Assembly (NCBI GenBank): GCA_963708235.1
Contig: OY970200.1
Span: 2,914,001 to 2,978,000, forward strand
DNA from: G963708235 sp963708235
Lineage (GTDB): Bacteria > Actinomycetota > Acidimicrobiia > Spongiisociales > UBA5794
Reading direction: 5' to 3'
DNA length: 64,000 nt
This document shows positions 1-8,322 of the stretch, piece by piece. Numbering within the stretch: the first letter of the stretch is position 1; every line of letters starts with the position of its first letter. Position numbers and translations under genes: made by a program. The notes under the pieces were generated by a model. That model saw only the letters and a program-made list of their open reading frames with translations, did not search any database and was not told where the DNA came from.

Positions 1-93
1 GGATGTCCTTCGCGTCTGAGTCCCCCTTGTGACGACGTGGGTCTCCCTACGGTCCGACTCGTTGGGTCCAATGAGGAAGGCTCAATGCAGGCG

Positions 94-492
94 TTACCGG
101 TAGCTCTTCGTGGCCACACCGGGGAGGTCGACGAAGGCCGGGAGATCGGCCGTGACGATAGTCCGATCGGTGGCTCGGGCCGTTGCGGCGATCAACAGGT
201 CGTGCGCACCGCGTGGACGACCCTGTTGGCGAACGGCGACGAGGAGTTCGGCGTGTTGGATCGCCACCGTGCGGTCGTAGGCGACGATGGGGAGCGACTC
301 GAGGATCTCGTGGACGAAGATCGTGCGAGCTTCCCTGCGCTTGTCCGAAGCCAGACGGACGCCGACGAGCAACTCGGCGACGGTCACTGCGGCGATGGCC
401 ACGTCATCGTCATCTTCGATGACTCCATCGAGGGCGAACTCGCCGCGCTCGGCGTCGATCAGGAATGTGGTGTCGAGGAGGAGCAGACTCAT
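94..492 (-). CDS. VapC-type PIN-domain toxin
   Basis: This is a 132-residue PIN-domain protein, the usual VapC length. PIN toxins are Mg2+-dependent RNases that cut tRNA or rRNA and stop growth when the antitoxin is lost. The N-terminal LLLLDTTFLID strand carries the first catalytic Asp. A central acidic stretch holds AELLVGVRLA, followed by GAHDLLIAATA and IVTADLPAF, which supply the remaining acidic residues of the PIN pocket. The start overlaps the stop of the upstream antitoxin gene by four bases (ATGA), so the two are almost certainly co-translated. The family is clear. The RNA target cannot be read from the sequence. Confidence 0.88.
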   Translation of the reverse strand: MSLLLLDTTFLIDAERGEFALDGVIEDDDDVAIAAVTVAELLVGVRLASDKRREARTIFVHEILESLPIVAYDRTVAIQHAELLVAVRQQGRPRGAHDLLIAATARATDRTIVTADLPAFVDLPGVATKSYR

Positions 493-731
493 CCCCGGTC
501 TTCGATCTCCAACAACTCCCGAAGGTCAGTTAGTTCTTCCGACCACTCCGCATCGGGCCGGTGTCGACGCAGCAACGCCTTCACCTCGGCGCCCCGCCCG
601 CTGGACACGGGGTCGAGATGGGCGACCGCCCTGCCTCGACGGATGATCGTGTAGTGCTCGCCGCGGTGTTCGACTCCATCGAGCAGGTCGGAGAAGTGGC
701 GGGCCGCATCGGTGGCGGTGACATCTGGCAT
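489..731 (-). CDS. Phd/YefM-type antitoxin of the VapBC module
   Basis: This is an 80-residue antitoxin. Its N-terminus, MPDVTATDAARHFSDLLDGV, is the classic Phd/YefM DNA-binding segment, followed by HYTIIRRGRAVAHLDP, the conserved repressor strand pair. The C-terminal acidic part (EWSEELTDLRELLE) would wrap the toxin. The frame stays open to position 920, but the internal ATG at 731 fits the family start, so the longer version is rejected. The gene precedes and overlaps the PIN toxin and probably autorepresses the operon. No obvious inverted repeat was found upstream. Confidence 0.82.
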   Translation of the reverse strand: MPDVTATDAARHFSDLLDGVEHRGEHYTIIRRGRAVAHLDPVSSGRGAEVKALLRRHRPDAEWSEELTDLRELLEIEDRG

Positions 732-976
732 CGCGATCAGATTATCGGATTCGCGCACGAGAGGGAAGACCTTCGTTCGACGCAAAGTCGGCACCGGTAG
801 CGGAGGTTTGGCCCCGAGGGCGTAGACGGCGACGTCGACGGCGGCGATCACACTGGAGGAGCCCCCATTCCCGGTGGGGTCATCCTCGCTACGGACGCTT
901 CGAACCAGCGGTAGGCCCACGAAATGTCAGTAAGCCTTCTTGCTCTGTCGTGCGACAGTGGGAGGTGAGCGTCATC

Positions 977-1012
977 ATGGACGGCGACGGCGGCACCACA
1001 CGAGAAGAGTGA
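977..1012 (+). CDS. Possible 11-codon leader peptide before the sigma gene
   Basis: The strongest Shine-Dalgarno sequence in the region (GGAGGTGAG, 961-969) sits eight bases before an ATG at 977 that opens only an 11-codon frame (MDGDGGTTREE). Its TGA overlaps the GTG start of the sigma factor (GTGA, 1009-1012). This arrangement would couple sigma-factor translation to the leader. The ribosome-binding site and overlap are seen directly. Translation of the leader is inference. The alternative is that this ribosome-binding site serves a different sigma start. Confidence 0.3.
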   Translation: MDGDGGTTREE

Positions 1013-1491
1013 GTTTGGTTGAGGATGGTTCGTTCGAGGCGTTCTATCTGCGGGAGTACCCACCTGTGTTGACGCTCGCCCGGGTGCTCACCGGCGGCAG
1101 AGAGGTGGCGGAGGACGTGACCCATGAGGCTTTTGCAGCGGCGCTGGTGGCGTGGGGTTCTCTGGACAACCCGGCGGGGTGGATCCGGAGCGTGGTGGTG
1201 AACAAGACGCGGTCGACGTGGCGCCGTCACTACACCGAGCGGCGGGCGATCCGTGACCTGGCGGTCCGGGTTCAGATCGGTCACGATATTCCGCCCGAGA
1301 CGGAGGACTTCTGGGCGGAGGTTCGGCGTCTCCCCCGCAGACAGGCACAAGCGGTCTCGCTCTTCTACCTGGAAGACCGACCCGTCGCCGAGATCGCATC
1401 GATCCTCGGGTGTGAGGAATCGACGGTGCGAGTTCACCTGATGCGTGGCAGGCGGACGTTGGCCCGCCGCCTGGGAGTCAGCGATGAGTGA
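1009..1491 (+). CDS. ECF-type RNA polymerase sigma factor (sigma-70 family)
   Basis: This 160-residue sigma factor has the two ECF domains. Region 2 spans about residues 8-75, with FYLREYPPVLTLARVLTG, the AEDVTHEAFAAAL core-binding segment and NPAGWIRSVVVNK, the -10-reading helix. Region 4 spans about 95-155, with LPRRQAQAVSLFYLEDRPVAEIASILGC and a helix-turn-helix ending STVRVHLMRGRRTLARRL. The frame is open to 940, but the preceding residues are low-complexity Arg/His, so the GTG at 1009 that overlaps the small leader is preferred. The next gene, overlapping by eight bases, is membrane-anchored with an extracytoplasmic domain, the usual anti-sigma arrangement. The target genes are unknown. 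Confidence 0.85.
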   Translation: MSLVEDGSFEAFYLREYPPVLTLARVLTGGREVAEDVTHEAFAAALVAWGSLDNPAGWIRSVVVNKTRSTWRRHYTERRAIRDLAVRVQIGHDIPPETEDFWAEVRRLPRRQAQAVSLFYLEDRPVAEIASILGCEESTVRVHLMRGRRTLARRLGVSDE

Positions 1492-3079
1492 CCTCGATAC
1501 CACCGCACGTCGCCACGCCGAGGCGGTCCGCACCGCCCTGGCGCACGTGGAAACTCCGCCGGTTCGGTCGTTGAACTCCGATGCGCGCCCAACACGATGG
1601 AGAAGCGGCGCTTTGGTCGCCATCGTCACTCTCGTCGCCGCGTGGGCATTGCTACCCCTGATCTCGCCTGGCGACGACGCCGGCCCGACCGCACCAGGAC
1701 CAGGTAGGGACCAGCCCGCCGGATCCGACCAGGCGGCGACCGCCCCCGGTGATCCGCCTTCACCAGAACTCAGTCGGTTCGATGTTGCTGGCTTCCTCGA
1801 CGACAGGCTGGATGGGGCGTTCGAGGACGTGGCCGGCACGATCGCCGTCGTGGCGCTGGTGCCGGTCGGCTCCGAGCAGCATGTGGATCTACTCATCGAC
1901 CGGCTGACTGCGGTGGGGCTCGGCGGCTACACCTACGTCCCACCTGAAGAGGTCGCCGCAACGGCCGCTCGTTTCGCCGCCAGACACGGGACGGAAACAC
2001 TTGCAGGCGAATGGGCTGCCTACGGCTTCTTTCCCGAGCTCGTCGACAGCCCCGTCGGCGAGTGGGGAGCTGTGCTGGACGATGTCCCCGGGGCGATCGT
2101 TGCCGAGGTGCCCTTCGAGCTTCCCGAGGTCACTTCGGGAGAGGACTGGGACGTGGTCGCCGATCTCCCGTTCATCGTCGGGGGCCGTGGGTTTGCCGCA
2201 GCGGTCGACGGGGATGTGGTTCTCGTGGGAACGGACGGCACGTGGAAGGTCGGTGCTGACGGTACGTGGACCCAGGGTCAGGCGTCTCCGCTGGCACCAG
2301 ACGCGCCATGCTGTGAGCAGAGTCTCCCGGCCGGCGACCACCTCGTCCTGACCGCTGAGGCTAGGGACTCCACGTGGGCGCTCGACCTCGACACATTGAC
2401 CTGGCGGGCAACGAGTCCGAGACCGAGCGCCGGATTCGTCCTCGGGTCTGCGATCGTGAACGACGAGTTGATCGTCGTCGACAGCGCCCCTCGAACCGTT
2501 GAGGCCGTCACCCGGGTGGCGGCGTTGGACCTTGCCACGTTCACCTGGCGAGAACTCGACCCCCTGCCGTCTCCGGTTTCCGTGGGAGGGGTGACGTCGG
2601 ACGGCGAGCGGATCATCGTGGCCGGGACCCGGCAGGACGGCAACAACAACATCGGCGGCGGGCATGTCGCATACGCGCACACCGAGACCGACGGATGGCG
2701 ACCGCTACCGAACATCCCGATCAGCGGGCAGGCATCGACCGTTGCCTGGGTCGACGGCGCCGGACTCCTCGCCTGGAACTACGACCTGCAGTCTGCCATC
2801 CTCGACGAGTCGGGTGAGTGGCGGCCCCTCGGCGAGGTGCCGATGGATCCCATGGAGTGCTACCCGCAAGCGTCCGTGGTGACCGGCGGCATCGTCGGCA
2901 TCTGCGGCGGCCTCGCCTGGTTCGACGCCGCCACCGAGCAATGGACCGCCATCCCGACACCCGATCAGTACTGGGAGGCCACCCGAGCCGTCCTCGATGA
3001 CGCAGTGGTTGCCTTCATCCAGGTGGACTCGAACCAGACCCGAATGCTGCGGCATGCGCTGCCACCGAGCAGCGAATGA
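1484..3079 (+). CDS. Membrane-anchored anti-sigma-like protein with kelch-like propeller
   Basis: This 531-residue protein starts at the ATG inside the last codons of the sigma gene. Residues 1-40 are cytosolic and contain a short helical segment (TTARRHAEAVRTALAHV). One transmembrane helix follows at about 41-60 (ALVAIVTLVAAWALLPLI). A Pro/Gly-rich linker and a large outside domain come next. The outer half (about 230-530) contains repeated blades of the form LDLDTLTWRATSPRPS, LDLATFTWRELDPLP and FDAATEQWTAIPTP, typical of kelch/galactose-oxidase-like beta-propellers. The position suggests an anti-sigma factor that senses an envelope signal. No zinc-binding ASD (HxxxCxxC) motif is present, so the anti-sigma role is inferred from context alone. 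Confidence 0.6.
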   Translation: MSDLDTTARRHAEAVRTALAHVETPPVRSLNSDARPTRWRSGALVAIVTLVAAWALLPLISPGDDAGPTAPGPGRDQPAGSDQAATAPGDPPSPELSRFDVAGFLDDRLDGAFEDVAGTIAVVALVPVGSEQHVDLLIDRLTAVGLGGYTYVPPEEVAATAARFAARHGTETLAGEWAAYGFFPELVDSPVGEWGAVLDDVPGAIVAEVPFELPEVTSGEDWDVVADLPFIVGGRGFAAAVDGDVVLVGTDGTWKVGADGTWTQGQASPLAPDAPCCEQSLPAGDHLVLTAEARDSTWALDLDTLTWRATSPRPSAGFVLGSAIVNDELIVVDSAPRTVEAVTRVAALDLATFTWRELDPLPSPVSVGGVTSDGERIIVAGTRQDGNNNIGGGHVAYAHTETDGWRPLPNIPISGQASTVAWVDGAGLLAWNYDLQSAILDESGEWRPLGEVPMDPMECYPQASVVTGGIVGICGGLAWFDAATEQWTAIPTPDQYWEATRAVLDDAVVAFIQVDSNQTRMLRHALPPSSE

Positions 3080-3149
3080 TCGATCCGCCGCCTTGCTCCG
3101 CAGGGGTAGATCTGGCGGAAGGTTCGCTGCGGACCCGCCGGCCGGGGAC

Positions 3150-3656
3150 TCACCCAACGGGTTCGGGCGGAGCCAGCCCGGACATGTCGGCCACGAGGGG
3201 GAGCGGTCGGTACGGGATGGGGTGGGCCATCGAGATGGCTGTTGTGGTGCGGTCGACACCGGGGATCTGGAGCACCTTCTCCATGATCGCCATCATGTGC
3301 TGGTTGGTGTGGGCCACCACGCGGCACAGCAGATCGCCGACACCGGCGACGGTGTGGACCTCGACCACCTGGGGGATGGCGGCGAGACGGTCGATCACAT
3401 CGGAGAAGTTGCCCTGGGTCACTTCGATGGTGGTGAACCCGGTGACGGTGTAGCCGAGGGCGGACAGATCGAGGTCCGGGCCGAATCCGGTGACGACACC
3501 GCGGGCCGTGAGACGCTCCAAACGGGCGTACACCGTGTTGCGGGCGACGCCGAGCAACCGGGCGATCTCGAGAATCCCGGCACGGGGGTGCTCGGCGAGC
3601 GCCAGGATCAGTCGTGCATCCAGCTCGTCGATCTGCTGATCAGACTGCTCAGTCAC
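3150..3656 (-). CDS. Lrp/AsnC-family transcriptional regulator
   Basis: This is a 168-residue regulator. An N-terminal winged helix-turn-helix (about residues 8-58; LDARLILALAEHPRAGILEIARLLGVARNTVYARLERL) is followed by an AsnC/RAM ligand-binding domain (about 75-150; GFTTIEVTQG, VVEVHTVAGVGDLLCRVVAHT). The GTG start at 3656 is chosen because GGGAGG lies seven bases upstream. The longer open frame overlaps the divergent aminotransferase gene. Lrp proteins bind amino acids and regulate their metabolism. The divergent position next to an aminotransferase and branched-chain 2-oxoacid dehydrogenase genes suggests local control of amino-acid breakdown, like the bkdR arrangement. Confidence 0.85.
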   Translation of the reverse strand: MTEQSDQQIDELDARLILALAEHPRAGILEIARLLGVARNTVYARLERLTARGVVTGFGPDLDLSALGYTVTGFTTIEVTQGNFSDVIDRLAAIPQVVEVHTVAGVGDLLCRVVAHTNQHMMAIMEKVLQIPGVDRTTTAISMAHPIPYRPLPLVADMSGLAPPEPVG

Positions 3657-3813
3657 CCCGCAACCTCCCTGATCGAATACAACGATTTGTCCAGTCAATG
3701 TTCGCCACATTGACGATAGCGGTTGCCGGCGACGATGATCTGTGGACAATCTGATCACCCTCGCACCCGTAGAACGGACCTTCGGAGCAGGCGGGGCATC
3801 GTGGAGGGGTTCG

Positions 3814-4890
3814 ATGCCGGAATATCGCAGTGACCTGGCTTCCATCCCGGTGTACACACCGGGCAAGCCGATCGAGGAGGTAGCCCGGGAGCTCGGGCTC
3901 GACGACATCGTCAAGCTCGCCTCCAACGAGTGCCCGGTGCCACCCTTCCCCGAGGTGCAGGAGGCGATCATCGCCGCCACCGGCGGACTGCACCGCTACC
4001 CGGAGAACGCCGCCCCCCTGGTGGTCGATTCGCTCGCCGCCATCCACGACCTGACTCCTGGTCACTTCTGGGTCGGCGGCGGCAGCACCCAGCTCCTCGG
4101 GTGCATGATCAGCGCCGTCGGAGGACCGGGCACCTCGATCGTGTTCGCCGAGCCCTCCTTTGTGATGTACCGCATCGGCTCGCTGATCGCCGGGTCGACC
4201 CCGGTACCGGTGCCGCTCGACGCCGACTACCGACACGACCTCGACGCCCTCGCCGACGCCATCGGGCCCGACACCCGTGCCGTGTTCGTGTGCAATCCGA
4301 ACAATCCGACCGGCACCCACAACCCGGCCGGCGATGTCACCCGATTCATCGAGAACGTTCCCGACCACGTCCTGATCGTCCTCGACGAGGCCTACGCCGA
4401 ATACGCCACCGCCGACGATTACGCCTCGGGCATTCCCCACGCCGTCGCCCGACCCAACGTCGTGGTCACCCGCACCTTCTCCAAGATCTACGGTCTGGCA
4501 GGTCTCCGCATCGGATACGCCATCGGTCAGCCCGACACCCTGGCGGCGCTGCGCCGCACCCAGGCTCCGTTTGCCGTGACCACGCTGGCACAGACGGCGG
4601 CGGTCACCGCCCTGGAACATCGCCACCGCCTCACCGAACGCATCGAGGACAACGCCGCCGGGCGGGACTGGTTGACCACCGAGTTGGAGCGACGCGGCGT
4701 GACCGTGGTCCCCAGCCAGGCGAATTTCGTGTTCATCGTCCCCGCCTCCGAAGCCGGGGCGTTGTCCGATCGGCTGCTGCACTGTGGCGTGATCGTGCGA
4801 CCGATGGGTCCGTACATCCGCATCTCGGTGGGGACCAAGACCGAGAACGAAGCATTCATCGACGCATGGGACGAGGTCGACGCCACATGA
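3814..4890 (+). CDS. HisC-like PLP aminotransferase (class I/II)
   Basis: This 358-residue fold-type I aminotransferase is close in length and motifs to histidinol-phosphate/aromatic aminotransferases. It has KLASNECPVPPFPEV near residue 38, FVCNPNNPTGT near 160, and VLDEAYAEY near 190. TFSKIYGLAGLRIGY at about 220-235 carries the Schiff-base lysine. The ATG at 3814 is preceded by GGAGGGG. The stop overlaps the next start (ATGA). There are no other histidine genes nearby. With an Lrp regulator and a 2-oxoacid dehydrogenase in the same operon, a role in aromatic or branched-chain amino-acid transamination is more likely than histidine synthesis. The exact substrate is inference. Confidence 0.82.
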   Translation: MPEYRSDLASIPVYTPGKPIEEVARELGLDDIVKLASNECPVPPFPEVQEAIIAATGGLHRYPENAAPLVVDSLAAIHDLTPGHFWVGGGSTQLLGCMISAVGGPGTSIVFAEPSFVMYRIGSLIAGSTPVPVPLDADYRHDLDALADAIGPDTRAVFVCNPNNPTGTHNPAGDVTRFIENVPDHVLIVLDEAYAEYATADDYASGIPHAVARPNVVVTRTFSKIYGLAGLRIGYAIGQPDTLAALRRTQAPFAVTTLAQTAAVTALEHRHRLTERIEDNAAGRDWLTTELERRGVTVVPSQANFVFIVPASEAGALSDRLLHCGVIVRPMGPYIRISVGTKTENEAFIDAWDEVDAT

Positions 4891-6995
4891 GTACCCCCGC
4901 CGCTGCCGACGAACTCGATCTGGAACAGGTCATCGCCCCCGACGGTCAGGTCGTCGGCGAGCTTCCCGACCTGCCCGACGAAGAGCTGGTCGACCTGTAC
5001 CGGATGATGGTTCGTTCCCGGAGTTTCGACCGGCGCGCCCTCGCCTCGCAGCGGCAGGGCCGGATCGGTACCTACCCGATGTTGGAGGGCCACGAGGCCG
5101 CCCAGGTGGGCTCGGCGGCGGCGCTCGGCCCCGACGACTTCGTCTACCCCGCCTACCGGGAGCAGGGGGTGCAGATCGCCAGGGGGATGCCGCTCGAGGT
5201 GGTCCTCGCCTACTGGCGTGGTCTTCCCAACGCCGACTGGGATGTCCGTAAGTACGGGATGATGTCGATTGCGGTGCCTATCGCCAGCCACCTGCCCCAG
5301 GCGGTCGGTCATGCCTACGCCGCCCGGCTCAAAGGCGAAGATGTGGTCACCGCCGCCTACTTCGGTGATGGCGCCACCTCGGAGAACGACTTCCATTCCG
5401 GGCTCAACTTCGCCGGTGTCTGGAAAACCCCCACCGTCTTCGTGTGTGAGAACAACTTCTATGCGATCTCGGTGCCCTACCGCAAGCAGACCGCCTCGGC
5501 GTCGATCGCCCAGAAGGCCCTCGCCTACGGGATCGAGGGGGTCCGGGTCGATGGGATGGATGTCCTTGCCGTGTACGCCGCCACCAAGCGGGCCGTGGAT
5601 CGTGCCCGGCGTGGCGAAGGGCCGACGCTCGTCGAGGCGGTCTGTTACCGCTACGGCGCCCACGCCACCGCCGACGACGCCCATCTCTACCGCAACCACG
5701 ACGAGGAGGAGCTGTGGAAACCCCGGGACCCGTTGCTCCGGTTCCGTAGCTTCCTCACCGAGCGCGGGCTGTGGAACGACGACCAGGACCGTGATCTGTT
5801 CACCACCTCCGACGAGGCCTTCGATTCCGCACTCGGCGCCATCGAGCAGCGGGAGCTGCCCGGCCGCCATGACATCGTCCGTCACGCCTACGCCAAGATT
5901 CCGAAGCTGCTCGTCGAACAGCTCAATGCCAGCGAGCGGGCACGGGGACAGGAGCTGTCGACGTTCGAGGACGACGAGGTGTGGCAGGTCGGCGCAGATG
6001 CCCTGCCGGACGGTCCCACCGAGAAATGGACGATGGCCGAGGCGATCAACGCCGCCCTCTACGACGCCCTCGACCGGGACGACTCGACGATGCTCCTCGG
6101 TCAGGATGTGGGACTCGCCGGCGGGGTGTTCCGGATCACCGAACATCTCCAGGAGAAATTCGGCGAGGAGCGGGTCATCGACGCCCCACTCAACGAGTCG
6201 GGGATCGTCGGCGCCGCCATCGGGATGGCGGTCTCCGGGAGCCGCGCCATCGCCGAGATCCAGTTCGACGGGTTCGTCTACCCCGGCTTCGATCAGATCG
6301 TCAGTCACCTCGGCCGCATCCGCTTCCGCAGCCGGGGTCACGTCTCGATGCCAGTGGTGGTGCGGTTCCCCAACGGCGCCGGTATCGGCGCCCACGAACA
6401 TCACTGCGACTCCCCCGAGGCGTATTTCGCCCACGCCCCCGGGCTGATCGTGGTGGTGCCGTCGTCACCCATCGATGCCAAGGGTCTGCTCGCCGCCGCC
6501 CTCGAGAGCGACGACCCGGTGATCTTCCTCGAACCGAAGGTGCTGTACCGGGCCGGTCGGGAGGACGTCCCCACCGATCACTACACCCTGCCGCTGGGCA
6601 GGGCCCGCACCCGACGGCCCGGGTCCGACATGACCCTGGTCACCTACGGCGGGATGGTCCCGGTGGCGCTCAAGGCGGCCGCCACCGCCGCCGAGGAAGG
6701 GGTGGACGTCGAGGTGATCGATCTCCGCACCGTGTATCCCTGGGATGTCGATGGGGTGCAGGAGAGCGTGGAGCGCACTGGTCGTCTGCTGGTGGTGCAG
6801 GAACCGAAGCGGTCGGGTGGGATCGCCGCCGAGATCGCCGCCGAGATGGCAGAGCGGTGTGGGTACTCACTGGAGGCGCCGGTACGGCGGCTCGGGGCCA
6901 CCGATGCGCCGTGGCCGCAGTTCGCCATCGAGAAGCACGCATTGTTGGGCCCGGACGAGGTGCTCCAGGGCATCCGCGACACGATGGCTGGATGA
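4887..6995 (+). CDS. Branched-chain 2-oxoacid dehydrogenase E1, alpha-beta fusion
   Basis: One 702-residue polypeptide contains both E1 subunits of a 2-oxoacid dehydrogenase. Residues about 20-360 are the alpha part, with MLEGHEAAQVGSAAAL and the thiamine-diphosphate motif GDGATSEND...ENNFYAIS near 158-190. Residues about 378-702 are the beta part (TMAEAINAALYDAL, GQDVGLAGGVFRIT, AEIQFDGFVYPGFDQ, GAGIGAHEHHCDSPE and the C-terminal LVVQEPKRSGG). E1 decarboxylates the oxoacid and passes the acyl group to lipoyl-E2, encoded next. Alpha and beta are usually separate genes; full fusions are known but less common. The start overlaps the aminotransferase stop, giving one operon. Branched-chain substrate specificity is inferred from family and context. 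Confidence 0.85.
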   Translation: MSTPAAADELDLEQVIAPDGQVVGELPDLPDEELVDLYRMMVRSRSFDRRALASQRQGRIGTYPMLEGHEAAQVGSAAALGPDDFVYPAYREQGVQIARGMPLEVVLAYWRGLPNADWDVRKYGMMSIAVPIASHLPQAVGHAYAARLKGEDVVTAAYFGDGATSENDFHSGLNFAGVWKTPTVFVCENNFYAISVPYRKQTASASIAQKALAYGIEGVRVDGMDVLAVYAATKRAVDRARRGEGPTLVEAVCYRYGAHATADDAHLYRNHDEEELWKPRDPLLRFRSFLTERGLWNDDQDRDLFTTSDEAFDSALGAIEQRELPGRHDIVRHAYAKIPKLLVEQLNASERARGQELSTFEDDEVWQVGADALPDGPTEKWTMAEAINAALYDALDRDDSTMLLGQDVGLAGGVFRITEHLQEKFGEERVIDAPLNESGIVGAAIGMAVSGSRAIAEIQFDGFVYPGFDQIVSHLGRIRFRSRGHVSMPVVVRFPNGAGIGAHEHHCDSPEAYFAHAPGLIVVVPSSPIDAKGLLAAALESDDPVIFLEPKVLYRAGREDVPTDHYTLPLGRARTRRPGSDMTLVTYGGMVPVALKAAATAAEEGVDVEVIDLRTVYPWDVDGVQESVERTGRLLVVQEPKRSGGIAAEIAAEMAERCGYSLEAPVRRLGATDAPWPQFAIEKHALLGPDEVLQGIRDTMAG

Positions 6996-7003
6996 GGTAG
7001 GAC

Positions 7004-8265
7004 ATGGCACTGGAAATCAACGTCCCCGATCTCGGTGAGGGCCTCACCGAAGCCGAGATCGTGCAGTGGTTGGTGGAGGTCGGCGAGACCGTCACCGCCA
7101 ACCAGCCGATGGTGGAGGTGGAGACGGCGAAGGCCGTGGTGGAGATCTCGGCGCCGCGCCCCGGGGTCCTGGCCCATCACGGCGCCGCCGCCGGCGCCAC
7201 CCTCGAGGTCGGCCAACTGCTGGCAGTGATCACCGGTGAGGGGGAGACCTGGGCGGGTGGGGAGGACGACGCCGCACTTCTCGGCGATGTGCAGCCCGCC
7301 TCGGCAGCGACGGGGGCGGCGCCCAGCGCCGCCCCCGTTTCGCCCACCGGCGCCGTGACCCCACCTCCCGGACCGACCGGACCGGTCAAGGCGGTCCCGC
7401 TGGTGCGCAAGCTCGCCAAGATCTCGGCGTCGACCTCACCGGTATCGCCGGGTCCGGTCCCGATGGGCGGATCACCCGGGCGGATGTCGAGGCGGCGCAT
7501 GCCGCATCCACCCGGCCAGACGAACCTCGCTCGTCGACGGGGTCGGAGCTGCCGGCCCCATCTCCTGGTTCCGCTACGGACTCGGTGACATCGCCGCCGA
7601 CCGCCCGGATGGCCGGGGACGAGGTCGAGGAGCTGTCGGCGACACGTCGGGCCATCGCCGCCAACCTGGGCCGCTCCTGGACCGAGATCCCACATGTGAC
7701 GGTGTGGGGACCCGCCGACGCCGGCGCCGTGCTGGCGGCACGGAAGGCGGGAGGCGGACCGCTCGAGGCCTACCTGGCTCGCGCCGTGTTGCCGGTGCTG
7801 GCCGAGTTCCCCGAGTTCAACGCCAACTTCGACGGGACCACCCTGACCCGGCGCGCCTCGGTCAACCTGGGTCTGGCGGTGGCGACCAACGCCGGGCTGA
7901 TCCTCCCCGTGGTCCCCGCGGTGGAGCGCCTCTCCCCCGCCGACCTGGCCACCCGGATCGAGGCGATGCTGGCCAAGGCGACCACCCGCCGGCTCTCCCC
8001 CGACGACATGTCTGGCGGCACCTTCACCATCTCCAACGTGGGGGCGGTCGGTGGCGGGTATGGCACGCCGATCATCCCGCACGGGACCACCGCCATCCTC
8101 TCGGTCGGTCGGGCCAAAGACGACGTGGTGGTCCGCAACGGTGGCATCCACATCGCCAAGCTGTTCCCGATCGCCCTTTCCTTCGACCACCGGGTCATCG
8201 ACGGCGCCACCGCCTCACAGTTCCTCAACCGCGTCGTCGCCGAACTGGAGCACTTCGCCGGCTGA
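7004..8265 (+). pseudogene. Dihydrolipoamide acyltransferase (E2), single frameshift
   Basis: This is the acyltransferase core of the same dehydrogenase complex. The first frame gives a lipoyl domain (residues 1-80, lipoyl lysine in VEVETAKAVVEI at about K43), a Pro/Ala linker and the beginning of the peripheral-subunit-binding domain (VPLVRKLAK). At about 7420 the frame breaks. The -1 frame continues exactly as expected (GVDLTGIAGSGPDGRITRADV) through the catalytic domain to the active-site motif FDHRVIDGA. Restoring one base (AAGGATCTC for AAGATCTC) would give an intact protein of about 420 residues. Because both halves look fully conserved, a sequencing error or very recent mutation is more likely than old decay. 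Confidence 0.75.
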
Positions 8266-8274
8266 ACACACGGT

Positions 8275-8320
8275 CCGATCGGGGCGCCGCCGGGTCCGGT
8301 GCGGCGACACCCCGATTCGG
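8275..8320. terminator. Imperfect hairpin between convergent genes
   Basis: The arms CCGATCGGGG and CCCCGATTCGG are separated by a GC-rich inner stem. They sit in the 57-bp gap between the converging E2 and DUF4389 genes. There is no T tract. A bidirectional hairpin terminator is plausible. Confidence 0.45.
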
Positions 8321-8322
8321 CA

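Noticed and set aside
3814..4890. Histidine biosynthesis hisC
   Set aside because: The family match is HisC-like, but no his genes are nearby and the operon partners are Lrp and a 2-oxoacid dehydrogenase.
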